From: Acuticoccus mangrovi
GTDB lineage: Bacteria > Pseudomonadota > Alphaproteobacteria > Rhizobiales > Amorphaceae
Direction: 5' to 3'
Assembly: GCF_016411865.1 (NCBI RefSeq)
Contig: NZ_JAEKJA010000012.1
Span: 1 to 64,000 of the forward strand
DNA: 64,000 bases
Position numbers and translations under genes: made by a program. Shown here in pieces: positions 7,870 to 16,056 of this stretch. The notes under the pieces were generated by a model. The model worked only from the letters and a program-made list of their open reading frames with translations, ran no database searches and was not told where the DNA came from. The first letter of the stretch is position 1. The number at the start of each line of letters is the position of its first letter.

Positions 7870-9119
7870 TCCTCCTGCGCCTCGCCTACCGCTCGCTGCT
7901 CAACCGCCGGCTCACGGCGATCCTCACGGTGTTCGCGGTGGCGCTGTCCGTCGCCCTCTTCCTCGGCACCGAGAAGGTGCGCACCGGCGCCCGGGCGAGC
8001 TTCGCCGACACCATCTCGGGCACCGACCTCATCATGGGCGCCCGCTCCGGCGGCGTGCAGCTGCTGCTCTACTCGGTCTTCCGCATCGGCAACGCCACCA
8101 ACAACGTCACCTGGCAGAGCTATCGGGACATCGCCTCGCGCCCCGAGGTTGCCTGGACGGTGCCGCTGTCGCTCGGCGACAGCCATCGCGGCTTCCGCGT
8201 CCTCGGCACCACCGACGCCTATTTCGAGCACTACCGCTATCGCGGCGGCCGGCCGCTCGCCTTCGCCGAGGGCGGCCGCTTCAAGGACCTCTTCGACGCC
8301 GTCGTCGGTGCCGACGTCGCGCGCGAGCTCGGCTACGAGATCGGCGACGAGATCGTCGTCGCCCACGGCATCGCCTCCTTCACCAAGCACGACGACAAGC
8401 CGTTCCGCGTCGCCGGCATCCTCGCCAAGACGGGAACGCCGGTGGACCGGACGGTGCACGTGAGCCTCGAGGCGATCGAGGCGATCCACGTCGACTGGCG
8501 CGGCGGCGCCCGCATTCCGGGTGCCGAAGTGTCGGCGGAGGAGGTGCGGCGGATGGACCTGTCGCCGCGCGCCATCACCGCGGCGCTCATCGGGGTGAAG
8601 TCGCGCCTGCAGGTCTTCACCCTGCAGCGGGCGATCAACGAATATCCGGAGGAGCCGCTGCTCGCGATCCTGCCCGGCATCGCGCTGCAGGAGCTGTGGG
8701 GGATCGTCGGCATCGCCGAGACCGCCCTGTCGGTCGTCTCGCTGATGGTGGTCGCGACGGCGCTCCTCGGCCTCGCGACGATGATCCTCTCCTCGCTCAA
8801 CGAACGACGGCGCGAGATGGCGATCCTGCGCGCCGTCGGGGCGCGGCCCTGGACGATCCTCGCGCTTCTCGTCACCGAGGCCGGCCTCCTGAGCCTCGCG
8901 GGCGTTCTCCTCGGAGCGGCGATGCTCTATGCTGGCCTCTTCGCGCTGCGCCCGCTCATCGACGACGCGTTCGGCCTCTATCTGACGATCGACCCGCCCA
9001 CGCCGCGGGAGCTCGTCATGCTCGCCGGCGTGGTCGCCGCCGGCCTCCTCGTCAGCTTCCTGCCGGCGATCCGCGCCTACAAGATGTCGCTCGCCGACGG
9101 TATGAGCGTGAAAATCTGA
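7866..9119 (+). CDS. ABC transporter permease, FtsX/MacB-type
   Basis: A 417-residue membrane protein with the FtsX-like layout: one N-terminal transmembrane helix (residues about 17-38), a large periplasmic domain of roughly 220 residues, then three C-terminal helices with the family motif RRREMAILRAVGARPW just before helix 3. The ATG at 7866 overlaps the ATPase stop. The periplasmic domain contains ISGTDLIMGARSGGVQLLLY, conserved among permeases paired with DUF3299 proteins in my recollection. It should work as a homodimer with the 7132-7869 ATPase. Confidence 0.92.
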   Translation: MILLRLAYRSLLNRRLTAILTVFAVALSVALFLGTEKVRTGARASFADTISGTDLIMGARSGGVQLLLYSVFRIGNATNNVTWQSYRDIASRPEVAWTVPLSLGDSHRGFRVLGTTDAYFEHYRYRGGRPLAFAEGGRFKDLFDAVVGADVARELGYEIGDEIVVAHGIASFTKHDDKPFRVAGILAKTGTPVDRTVHVSLEAIEAIHVDWRGGARIPGAEVSAEEVRRMDLSPRAITAALIGVKSRLQVFTLQRAINEYPEEPLLAILPGIALQELWGIVGIAETALSVVSLMVVATALLGLATMILSSLNERRREMAILRAVGARPWTILALLVTEAGLLSLAGVLLGAAMLYAGLFALRPLIDDAFGLYLTIDPPTPRELVMLAGVVAAGLLVSFLPAIRAYKMSLADGMSVKI

Positions 9120-9127
9120 GGTCCACC

Positions 9128-9694
9128 ATGAAACGGCTCGCCCTCCTCGCGCTCGTTGTGTCCGCGGCACCCTTCCTCGCCAATCTCGGCCCCGTGCCGG
9201 CGCTCGCGGCGAGCGCCACGGTGGAGATCGACTGGCGCGACCTCATCCCGCCGCGCAAGGCGCTCGACCCGTTCGACGAGATGAAGAGCCGGCTGAGCCA
9301 GCCCGACAAGTTCTTCGCCGAGACGACCCAGCCGACCGAGACGCCGCGCGGGATCGTGCAGCACGGCCAGCTGACGACCGCGCTGCAGGGCTCGGACGTC
9401 GTCACCCGCTTCAACGGGCAGACGGTGAAGCTCTCGGGCTTCGTCATCCCGCTCGACTACTCCGGCCTCGGCGTGACGAGCTTCATGCTCGTTCCCTTCG
9501 TCGGCGCCTGCATCCACGTGCCGCCGCCGCCGCCCAACCAGCTGGTGTTCGTGACCACCGAGACGCCGTTCGAGGTGCAAGGCCTCTTCGAGCCGGTCAC
9601 CGTGACGGGAGAGTTCAACACCGCCACCACCAGCACCGAGCTCGCCGAGGTCGGCTACGTCATGACGGCGAAGCGCGTCGATCCGTTCGAGTAG
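9128..9694 (+). CDS. DUF3299 domain protein, exported
   Basis: 188 residues. Residues 1-28 form a signal peptide ending near ALA. The mature protein carries IDWRDLIPP at its start and the DUF3299 core: LSGFVIPLDY, then FVGACIHVPPPPPNQ with a conserved Cys-Ile-His that could bind a metal, and VTGEF. It starts 8 bases after the permease stop with AGGTCC upstream. Proteins of this family accompany MacB-type ATPase/permease pairs in several proteobacteria, including a zinc-responsive Vibrio cluster, so a periplasmic metal-binding or assembly role is my inference. Confidence 0.85.
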   Translation: MKRLALLALVVSAAPFLANLGPVPALAASATVEIDWRDLIPPRKALDPFDEMKSRLSQPDKFFAETTQPTETPRGIVQHGQLTTALQGSDVVTRFNGQTVKLSGFVIPLDYSGLGVTSFMLVPFVGACIHVPPPPPNQLVFVTTETPFEVQGLFEPVTVTGEFNTATTSTELAEVGYVMTAKRVDPFE

Positions 9695-9719
9695 ATCGCC
9701 TCCGCCGAGCGGTGGCGCC

Positions 9720-10646
9720 CTAGGCGGCGCGGTCGCCCGCGAGGCGCTGCCAGAGGCGGCGCCACAGGGGCGGAGTGTCGGCTCCGTCGGCCGGGCCGAC
9801 GATCACCGTGGCCGTCGCCCCGTTGACGAGCGGCACACCCTTCGGCCGCTCGATCAGCTCGATCTCGATCGGCACACGCTGGGCGAGGCGCACCCACTGG
9901 AAGGACGGGTTCGGCGCCTGCAGCAGACTGCTCGACAGGTCCTCGCTGTAGGCGATGCCCGACGCGATGCCGGCGACCCGCCCCGCGACGACCTCGCCGT
10001 TCGCCATGAAGCGGATCCGCGCGCTCGCCCCCACCGCGATCCGCGAGAGCTGGGTCTCGAGGAAGAAGGCGTCGACGCGGAAGGAATCGGTGTCGATCAG
10101 CGCGAGGACCGGCGTGCCGGTGGCGCCATAGTCGCCGACGTCGGCGACGAGGTTGGTGACGACGCCGTTCACCGGCGCCCGCAGCTCGGTGCGCTCGCGG
10201 TCGACCGTCGCGACCTTCAGCGCGGCTTCGGCCGCCTTCAGCGTCGCCTCCGCGGCCTTGGTCGCGAGATCGGCATTGATGATCTCGACCTCGGCGACGG
10301 AGATCGCCCCTTCCGCCTTGAGCTTGTCGAAGCGGCTCGACTTCTGGCGGGCGATATCGAGCTGCGCCGCGGCCTCGTCGCGCGCGGCGGTCGCCTGGGC
10401 GACGGCAAGGTCGAAGTCCGTCGGATCGACCCTGAGGAGCAGGTCGCCCCGCTTCACGCTCATGTTGTTCTTGACGGCGACCTCGACGATCTCGCCGGCG
10501 ACGCGCGGCGCCACCGCCACGATGTTGGCGCGCACGTGGGCGTCACGCGTCCACGGATCGTAGAAGATCCCGTCCCACACGAAGATCCCCGCGTAGATCG
10601 CGCTGATCGTCAGGATGGTGGTGAAGAGGAGGCGAACGATGATCAT
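9720..10646 (-). CDS. HlyD-family periplasmic adaptor of an AaeA-like efflux pump
   Basis: About 308 residues. An N-terminal membrane anchor (residues about 1-25) is followed by a half biotinyl-lipoyl domain (VAPRVAGEIVEVAV), an alpha-helical coiled-coil hairpin (residues about 85-145, Ala/Glu/Lys-rich), the second lipoyl half (LRAPVNGVVTNLVADVG) and a beta-barrel. The start is ATG 10646 or the TTG at 10655 that overlaps the DUF1656 stop. It joins the FUSC-type pump at 10845-12959 to an outer-membrane channel not encoded here. By analogy with E. coli AaeAB the cargo may be aromatic carboxylic acids. Confidence 0.9.
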   Translation of the reverse strand: MIIVRLLFTTILTISAIYAGIFVWDGIFYDPWTRDAHVRANIVAVAPRVAGEIVEVAVKNNMSVKRGDLLLRVDPTDFDLAVAQATAARDEAAAQLDIARQKSSRFDKLKAEGAISVAEVEIINADLATKAAEATLKAAEAALKVATVDRERTELRAPVNGVVTNLVADVGDYGATGTPVLALIDTDSFRVDAFFLETQLSRIAVGASARIRFMANGEVVAGRVAGIASGIAYSEDLSSSLLQAPNPSFQWVRLAQRVPIEIELIERPKGVPLVNGATATVIVGPADGADTPPLWRRLWQRLAGDRAA

Positions 10647-10651
10647 CGTCG

Positions 10652-10855
10652 TCAAAAATCCGGTGCGATCCAGGCGACCACGCCCAGGGTGACGACGTAG
10701 AGGGCGAGCCGCCCGAGCGCCGGGTGGAAGAAATATGCCCAGAGGCCGAACCGCAGCATGAGCATGTCGATCAGATACCAGAGGACCGCCGCGACGATCG
10801 CGCAGGCGAGGAAGCTCGGATAGAACATCCCGATGAAGGCCATCTCATGATGCAC
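10652..10855 (-). CDS. DUF1656 small membrane protein (AaeX-like)
   Basis: 67 residues with two hydrophobic helices (about residues 8-28 and 45-65), the full length for the DUF1656 family. It starts with GTG at 10855, inside the end of the FUSC gene (11-base overlap), with GGGGAG six bases upstream; an in-frame ATG at 10843 is the alternative. Order FUSC - DUF1656 - HlyD is common for AaeB-type pumps. The role of DUF1656 is unknown; it is probably an accessory membrane subunit. Confidence 0.88.
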   Translation of the reverse strand: MHHEMAFIGMFYPSFLACAIVAAVLWYLIDMLMLRFGLWAYFFHPALGRLALYVVTLGVVAWIAPDF

Positions 10856-12959
10856 GGCTCACTCCCCGACCCCGCGACAGCTGTCCCGTCTTGATGATCG
10901 CCGCGAGAAGCTCGCCGATCGCCACGTAGCGCAGCGACTCCACGCGGGCCTCCTCGTCGAGACCGCCGGCGGCGAATGTCTCGCGCAGCATAGCGCGCAG
11001 CTCTTGGACGATCGTGCAATCCACCGGCCCGTCCGCATGCGCCGCCGCCGCGAGCACGGTCGCCCGGAGGCGCGGACCGAATGCGGCGAGCTGCGGCGGC
11101 AGGTGCCCCGCCCGCTCGATCAGGAATTGCTGCTGGAACTCGCCGCCAGCGATCAGCGCCGCCCGCGCCCGCACGCGCAGGTGGAGCCCCTTGCGGTCGT
11201 CCGGCGCGACGCTGAGGCCGAGATCGGCGAGGACGTCGACGAACTGCTCCACCATGGCGAAGGGGCCGATCCGGCCCGCCGCGGCCCTGCGCAACAGATC
11301 GTCGGTCGAGCGGCGGAGGTGACGCCGCACCCAGCCCGCGTCCTCGGGAAAGATGATCGTCAGCGCCGCGATCAGCGCGATCGGCAGGAAGATCAGCGTG
11401 AGGAGCACGTTGACGAGGGTGAGGGGGTCGAAGACCGGCGTGTTCTGCGGCTGGAAGCCCACCGAAATGACCATGATGGAGCCGATGGCGAAGGCCAGAT
11501 GCTGCGGCGCCTTGGCGACGAGAAAGATCGCGAACACGGCACCGCCGAGGACGAGGGCGAGCGCCACGAACCCTTCGAGGTTTGGCAACAGCACCATCAG
11601 CACCATCGCGAAGACCCCGCCGCAGGCGATGCCGCCGCCGAGCGAGCGGGCCCCGGATATTCGCACGGCGCGCGGAGCGATCGTCGGGAAGATGAGCGTG
11701 ACGGCGGTGCCGATCAGCGCCAGCACCTGCCCGTTGGGCCACGCGGTCGCGAGCCACACCGTCGAGAGGGCGAGGAAGACAAGCATCGGGCGAAGCGCGA
11801 CCTCGGCCGCCCCCAGAGGATCGAAGTGCCGGCCGGCCATCGGCGCCATCCGCTCGACGGGCAGCGAGGTATCGCTCAGCGCCGCCTCGGTGCGCATCAG
11901 CTCCTCGACGGCGAGAGCGAGCAGGCGCATCCGATAAAAGGCGGCGCCGAGCTTCAGGGCGTGATCGGAAAGGTCGCTCCCCTCGAGCGGCAGCACCTGC
12001 CGCGGGTGGACCGTCTCCGCGACGCCCGCCATCCGGTCGGCTGCGGCGAGCTTCTCGGCCGGCGGCGCGCCGGGCGCCGGAAGCGCGTCGATCGCGTCGG
12101 CAAGGCGCAGGCGGGCGGCACGGATGTCGGCGTCGCTCGCCTCGTCCGGCAGCACGAACAGGGCGAAGCGGCCCGTCTCCGCGCGGATCGCGAGCTTGTT
12201 GAGCGCCATCGCCACCGCCGTCATCCGCGGCCGCAGGTGATTGCGCCGGGTGCGCTCGTAGGCGAGGCCGCGCAAGGCCGTGTTGGCGAGGGAGAGCGAG
12301 GGCAGCACGTTCGGCTCGTAGCCGAGGCCGCCGCCCGCCTCGTTGCGCAGGATGCGCCCCGTCAGGGAGAGCGCCGCGGTGCGGGCGGCGCGCAACCCGT
12401 CGGCCGCCTGCGCCGAGACGGAGCGGGGGAACACGACGAGCATCACCGCGAACGCCACGATCACCGGGATCGTCGTCTCGGTGGTGCGCTCCACGGCGAG
12501 GGAGAAGGCGTTGGCGGCGTCGGGCCCGGTGTCGACCACGATGATCAGCGTGACGAGCCCGGCGGTGCCGTAGGTATAGACGTCGAGCCCGCTTTCCTTC
12601 TGGCCCCAGAAGGCGACGAGGAAAATGAAGATCGCGACGGCGATGATCGCCGTCTCCCCCGTCTGGCCGAAGAGCACGGCGAGGGCGAAGCCCGACAGGC
12701 AGCCGAGGAGCGTGCCGGCGAGCCGCGCCATCGCCCGCCACACGGTGGTGCCGCCGTCGGGCCGCACGATGAGCGGCACGGTGAGAAGCGCCCAGAAGGT
12801 GTGGTCGAGATCGAGGAGAAACGCCACGTAGAGCGACAGCACCGTGATCAGCGCGACCTTGAGGGCATAGGTCGGGTGCGCGTCGGCGATCCGCGTGCCG
12901 GTTCGGGCGGCCCACTCACCGAGACCCGCTGAGGGGGCGCCCGCTCGTTCGCTCATCAT
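10845..12959 (-). CDS. FUSC-family efflux protein (AaeB/YccS-like)
   Basis: 704 residues. The architecture is two blocks of about five to six transmembrane helices (residues roughly 30-180 and 380-520), each followed by a soluble domain, as in aromatic-acid exporter proteins. The motifs DLDHTFWALLTVPLIV and PDGGTTVWR after the first helix, and WPNGQVLALIGTAVT in the second block, fit the family. It heads the efflux operon and is 102 bases downstream of a LysR gene on the same strand. Likely cargo is hydrophobic or aromatic acids by homology only. Confidence 0.92.
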   Translation of the reverse strand: MMSERAGAPSAGLGEWAARTGTRIADAHPTYALKVALITVLSLYVAFLLDLDHTFWALLTVPLIVRPDGGTTVWRAMARLAGTLLGCLSGFALAVLFGQTGETAIIAVAIFIFLVAFWGQKESGLDVYTYGTAGLVTLIIVVDTGPDAANAFSLAVERTTETTIPVIVAFAVMLVVFPRSVSAQAADGLRAARTAALSLTGRILRNEAGGGLGYEPNVLPSLSLANTALRGLAYERTRRNHLRPRMTAVAMALNKLAIRAETGRFALFVLPDEASDADIRAARLRLADAIDALPAPGAPPAEKLAAADRMAGVAETVHPRQVLPLEGSDLSDHALKLGAAFYRMRLLALAVEELMRTEAALSDTSLPVERMAPMAGRHFDPLGAAEVALRPMLVFLALSTVWLATAWPNGQVLALIGTAVTLIFPTIAPRAVRISGARSLGGGIACGGVFAMVLMVLLPNLEGFVALALVLGGAVFAIFLVAKAPQHLAFAIGSIMVISVGFQPQNTPVFDPLTLVNVLLTLIFLPIALIAALTIIFPEDAGWVRRHLRRSTDDLLRRAAAGRIGPFAMVEQFVDVLADLGLSVAPDDRKGLHLRVRARAALIAGGEFQQQFLIERAGHLPPQLAAFGPRLRATVLAAAAHADGPVDCTIVQELRAMLRETFAAGGLDEEARVESLRYVAIGELLAAIIKTGQLSRGRGVSRAS

Positions 12960-12996
12960 CGTGCGCGGTCTCGCTCGGTTATCTCGGCCGTCTCAC

Positions 12997-13029
12997 ACCC
13001 CGCTGCGTCGACAGGGCGGCGCGCGGGGT
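12997..13029 (-). terminator. Possible hairpin after the LysR gene, before the efflux operon
   Basis: ACCCCGC at 12997-13003 pairs with GCGGGGT at 13023-13029 over a 19-base loop. It lies in the 102-base gap between the LysR stop (13062) and the FUSC start (12959). Without a T-run in the minus direction it may be only a weak terminator or an mRNA structure. Confidence 0.25.
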
Positions 13030-13061
13030 CTTTCGCAGGACGGATCGGCGGCCACTTCCCG

Positions 13062-13976
13062 TCATGACGCGCAGACGACGTCGCCGACGGCGGCACAGAC
13101 GAAGTCGCAGAAGACGCGCGTCCTGATGGGCATTCTATCAAGCGGCGGAAAGACGAGCCAGACGCCGCCGCGCGGCGTAGCGTAGGCGCTCAGCACCGGC
13201 TCCAGGCGTCCGGCCGCGATGTCGCTGGAGACGAGATAGCTCGGCGCCTGGACGATGCCGAGACCGCTGAGTGCCGCGTGGAGCAGCGCCTCGCCGTCGT
13301 CGAGCACGAGAAAGGGCTTGCCGGCGATCTCGGCCTGCTCGGTGAACGCCCAGACCTCCGGCAGCCCGGTGGTCGGGAAGCGGAAGTGGACGCAGCGGTG
13401 GTCGCGCAGATCCTCCGGCGCGCGGGGGCGCCCCCGCTCCGCGAGGTAGGCCGGCGAGGCGCAGGTAACGAAGCTGTGGACCCCGAGCCGCCGCGCCTTC
13501 AGCGAGGAGTCCTCGAGCTCGCCGAGCCGCAGGACGACGTCGTAGCCGTTCTCGACCACCTTCACCTTGGTGTCGTCGAGCCGCACGTCGAGCTCGACCT
13601 CGGGATAGGCGGCGGTGAATTCGGCGAGGCGGGGAATGACGTATCGCCGCCCCAAAACAGTCGGCAGGCTCACCTGCAGCCGTCCGCGAGCGCTGCCGGC
13701 GAACTCGGCGAGCTCCGTCTCCGCCTCCTTGAGGTGGGCGAGGATCGCGGTGGCGTGGGACCAGACGACCTGCCCCTCCTGGGTCAGCGTGAGCGAGCGC
13801 GTCGTGCGGTAGAAGAGCTTCGCCGACATCCGCCCCTCGAGCCGCGATATCGCCTTGCCGACCGCCGATCCGGACAGCCCCAGCTCGCGACCCGCCGCGC
13901 TGAAGCTACCGGTCTGCACCGCCGACACCAAAGCGACGAGGCCACTCAGCGTGTCAAGGTTCGACGATCCGGACAT
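13062..13976 (-). CDS. LysR-family transcriptional regulator
   Basis: About 304 residues starting at ATG 13976; longer upstream frames are non-coding. The winged helix-turn-helix is at residues about 6-65 (LVALVSAVQTGSFSAAGREL, then SAVGKAISRLEGRM), followed by the substrate-binding-like domain with RLGELEDSSLKARRLG. This belongs to the CrgA/AaeR-like group (short, DNA-binding helix with SGSAVGKA). It lies upstream of the FUSC operon on the same strand and divergent from the alpha/beta hydrolase; either or both could be targets. A 12-base palindrome sits directly before its start. Confidence 0.92.
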   Translation of the reverse strand: MSGSSNLDTLSGLVALVSAVQTGSFSAAGRELGLSGSAVGKAISRLEGRMSAKLFYRTTRSLTLTQEGQVVWSHATAILAHLKEAETELAEFAGSARGRLQVSLPTVLGRRYVIPRLAEFTAAYPEVELDVRLDDTKVKVVENGYDVVLRLGELEDSSLKARRLGVHSFVTCASPAYLAERGRPRAPEDLRDHRCVHFRFPTTGLPEVWAFTEQAEIAGKPFLVLDDGEALLHAALSGLGIVQAPSYLVSSDIAAGRLEPVLSAYATPRGGVWLVFPPLDRMPIRTRVFCDFVCAAVGDVVCAS

Positions 13977-14319
13977 TCTGTCTCCAGTGTCAGGACACTC
14001 CCATCTCTTTTTCTTAAGTACCAGCAACCGCATGTCGGGGGAGTAACAAACGACAATGCTGCCATTCCCGATGGAGACGGCGAGACGCCCGTGATCGCTC
14101 GTACTGTCCGTCCGGATCGATGGCGGGCCCGCGGGGTCCGCCACGCCGGGCAGAGACGACGGCGGCTCGCCGTGTTCCCCGCCCTCCGCGCGGCGTTCCG
14201 ACCGGAGCTGCGCGCCTGACGCACCGACGGCCGTCGACCGACGTCGCCGTCGGCACGTCCCCCGTCTGACCCTCTCGCCGGCGACGCCACCACCGTCGCG
14301 GCACAACGGAGCCCGGACC
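13977..14319. promoter_or_regulatory. Divergent regulatory region of LysR and alpha/beta hydrolase genes
   Basis: A 343-base non-coding gap. GTGTC at 13987-13991 and GACAC at 13994-13998 form a near-perfect 12-base palindrome 11 bases from the LysR start, a candidate autoregulatory operator. An AT-rich stretch at about 14005-14060 probably holds the promoters. The rest up to 14300 is GC-rich with no recognisable gene; GGAG at 14308-14311 is the ribosome site of the hydrolase. Confidence 0.4.
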
Positions 14320-15150
14320 ATGCCGACCTTCACGACCTCCGACGGAACGACGATCCACTACAAGGACCAGGGAGAGGGCCCGACCCTCCTGTTCTCCCAC
14401 GGCTGGCCGCTCGCGTCCGAAGCCTGGGACGCGCAGCTCCTCTTCTTCGGCCAGAGGGGCTACCGAGTCATCGCCCACGATCGCCGCTCGCACGGCCGCT
14501 CCGACCACACCTGGGACGGCAACGTCATGGACCGCTACGCCGACGATCTCGGCGAGCTGATGGCCCATCTCGACCTCCAGAAGGTGGTGATGGTCGGCCA
14601 CTCCACCGGCGGCGGAGAAGTCGCCCACACGATCGCCCGCCACGGCAACGAGCGCGTCGCCGGCGCCGTGCTCGTCAGCGCCGTGCCGCCGCTGATGCTG
14701 CAGACGGCGGACAACCCGAAGGGCACACCGAAACAGGTGTTCGACGACATCCGCGCCGGCGTCGCCAGCGACCGCTCGCAATTCTATCTGGACCTCACGA
14801 TGCCCTTCTACGGCTTCAACCGCGAGGGAGCGACGGTCAGCGAGGGACTGCGCCAGAGCTTCTGGCTGATGGGCATGCAGGGCGGCATCAAGGGTCAGTA
14901 CGACTGCATCGCCGAGTTCTCCGAGGTCGACTATACGGACGACCTCAAGGCGATCACCGTGCCCACCCTCGTCGTCCATGGCGACGACGATCAGATCGTC
15001 CCCATCGACGCCTCGGGCCGGATGAGCGCGGAGATCGTCCGGAACGCCGAGCTCAAGGTCTACGAGGGCGCCTCGCACGGCCACGCGCAAGTGCAGCCCG
15101 ACCGCTTCAACGCCGACCTTCTGGCCTTCGTCCAGAAAGTCGGCCTCTAA
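14320..15150 (+). CDS. Alpha/beta hydrolase, cofactor-free haloperoxidase/esterase group
   Basis: 276 residues, full length for the non-haem chloroperoxidase group. It shows the oxyanion region SHGWPL (residues 26-31), the nucleophile elbow GHSTGGG with Ser95, an acidic residue in HGDDDQIVP near 226-234 and the catalytic His in SHGHA near 253. The pattern HDRRSHGRSD is typical of the family. No signal peptide, so cytoplasmic. It starts the plus-strand pair with the metallo-beta-lactamase gene 24 bases downstream, and is divergent from LysR. Members are esterases or lactonases, with peroxidase activity usually a side reaction; the real substrate cannot be read from sequence. Confidence 0.9.
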   Translation: MPTFTTSDGTTIHYKDQGEGPTLLFSHGWPLASEAWDAQLLFFGQRGYRVIAHDRRSHGRSDHTWDGNVMDRYADDLGELMAHLDLQKVVMVGHSTGGGEVAHTIARHGNERVAGAVLVSAVPPLMLQTADNPKGTPKQVFDDIRAGVASDRSQFYLDLTMPFYGFNREGATVSEGLRQSFWLMGMQGGIKGQYDCIAEFSEVDYTDDLKAITVPTLVVHGDDDQIVPIDASGRMSAEIVRNAELKVYEGASHGHAQVQPDRFNADLLAFVQKVGL

Positions 15151-15174
15151 ACCCACGACCGAGGGGGATCGAGG

Positions 15175-16056
15175 ATGTCCGAACCTGTCGTCCGCCACAT
15201 GGGCGAACTCAAGATCACGCGGATTTCCGAGCCGGACATCCTCGCCCTCACGCCGGCGCGGCTCTTTCCCGACCTCGCCGACGAGGCCGCCGACCCGGCG
15301 CTGTTTCCCCCGCACATGCTGACGGAGGAGGGGTTCGTCCGCCTCGCCGTGCACGCCTGGCTCGTCGAGGGGCCGCTCGTCACGCTCCTCGTCGATACCG
15401 GCATCGGCAACGCCAAGGCGCGCCCCAAGGCGCCGCTCTTCCACGAGCGGCAGACCGACTTCCTCGACACCCTGGCAGCGGCCGGGGTGGCGCCGAGCGC
15501 GGTCGATCTCGTCCTCCTCTCCCACCTTCATGTCGACCATGTGGGATGGAACACGGTACGGACCGACGACGTCTGGCTGCCCACCTTCCCACACGCCAAG
15601 TACGTCTTCTCCGAAAAGGAATACCGCTTCTACGCCGCGCCCCAGCACTACGAGGCGCGGCACCACAACAGCTTTCTGGCGCGGATGGACAGCGTCGACC
15701 CGGTGGTCGCCAACGGTCAGGCCGTGATGATCGCGGTGGATGGATCGGAGGTGATGCCGAACGTCCGCTTCCATGCAACCCCCGGCCACAGCCCCGACCA
15801 CGCGGTGATCACGATCGATACGCCCGATGGCCGCCTGCTCTTCGCCGCGGACACGCTCCACCACCCCGCGCAGGTGCTGCGGCCCGACGTGAACTCGACG
15901 TTCGACCTCGAGCCCGAAGCCGCCCGCGCCTCGCGCCGCAAGATGCTCGACATGGCCGCCGAGGAGAACACCCTCCTCTTCGGTGCGCACCTGTCGGGCA
16001 CCTCGGTGCTCGACATCCGCCGCACCGCCGAGGGCTACACCTGGCGGGAGGCCTGA
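15175..16056 (+). CDS. Metallo-beta-lactamase-fold hydrolase
   Basis: 293 residues with the complete metal motif HLHVDH at about residues 117-122 preceded by LLSHLH, a later His in TPGHSPDH, an Asp in FAADTLHH and a C-terminal His in FGAHLSG. This resembles the lactonase / methyl-parathion-hydrolase branch. No export signal is seen. GAGGGGGATCGAGG precedes the ATG. It probably acts with the upstream alpha/beta hydrolase on an ester or lactone. Its last 22 bases overlap the end of the convergent M20 gene. Confidence 0.9.
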   Translation: MSEPVVRHMGELKITRISEPDILALTPARLFPDLADEAADPALFPPHMLTEEGFVRLAVHAWLVEGPLVTLLVDTGIGNAKARPKAPLFHERQTDFLDTLAAAGVAPSAVDLVLLSHLHVDHVGWNTVRTDDVWLPTFPHAKYVFSEKEYRFYAAPQHYEARHHNSFLARMDSVDPVVANGQAVMIAVDGSEVMPNVRFHATPGHSPDHAVITIDTPDGRLLFAADTLHHPAQVLRPDVNSTFDLEPEAARASRRKMLDMAAEENTLLFGAHLSGTSVLDIRRTAEGYTWREA

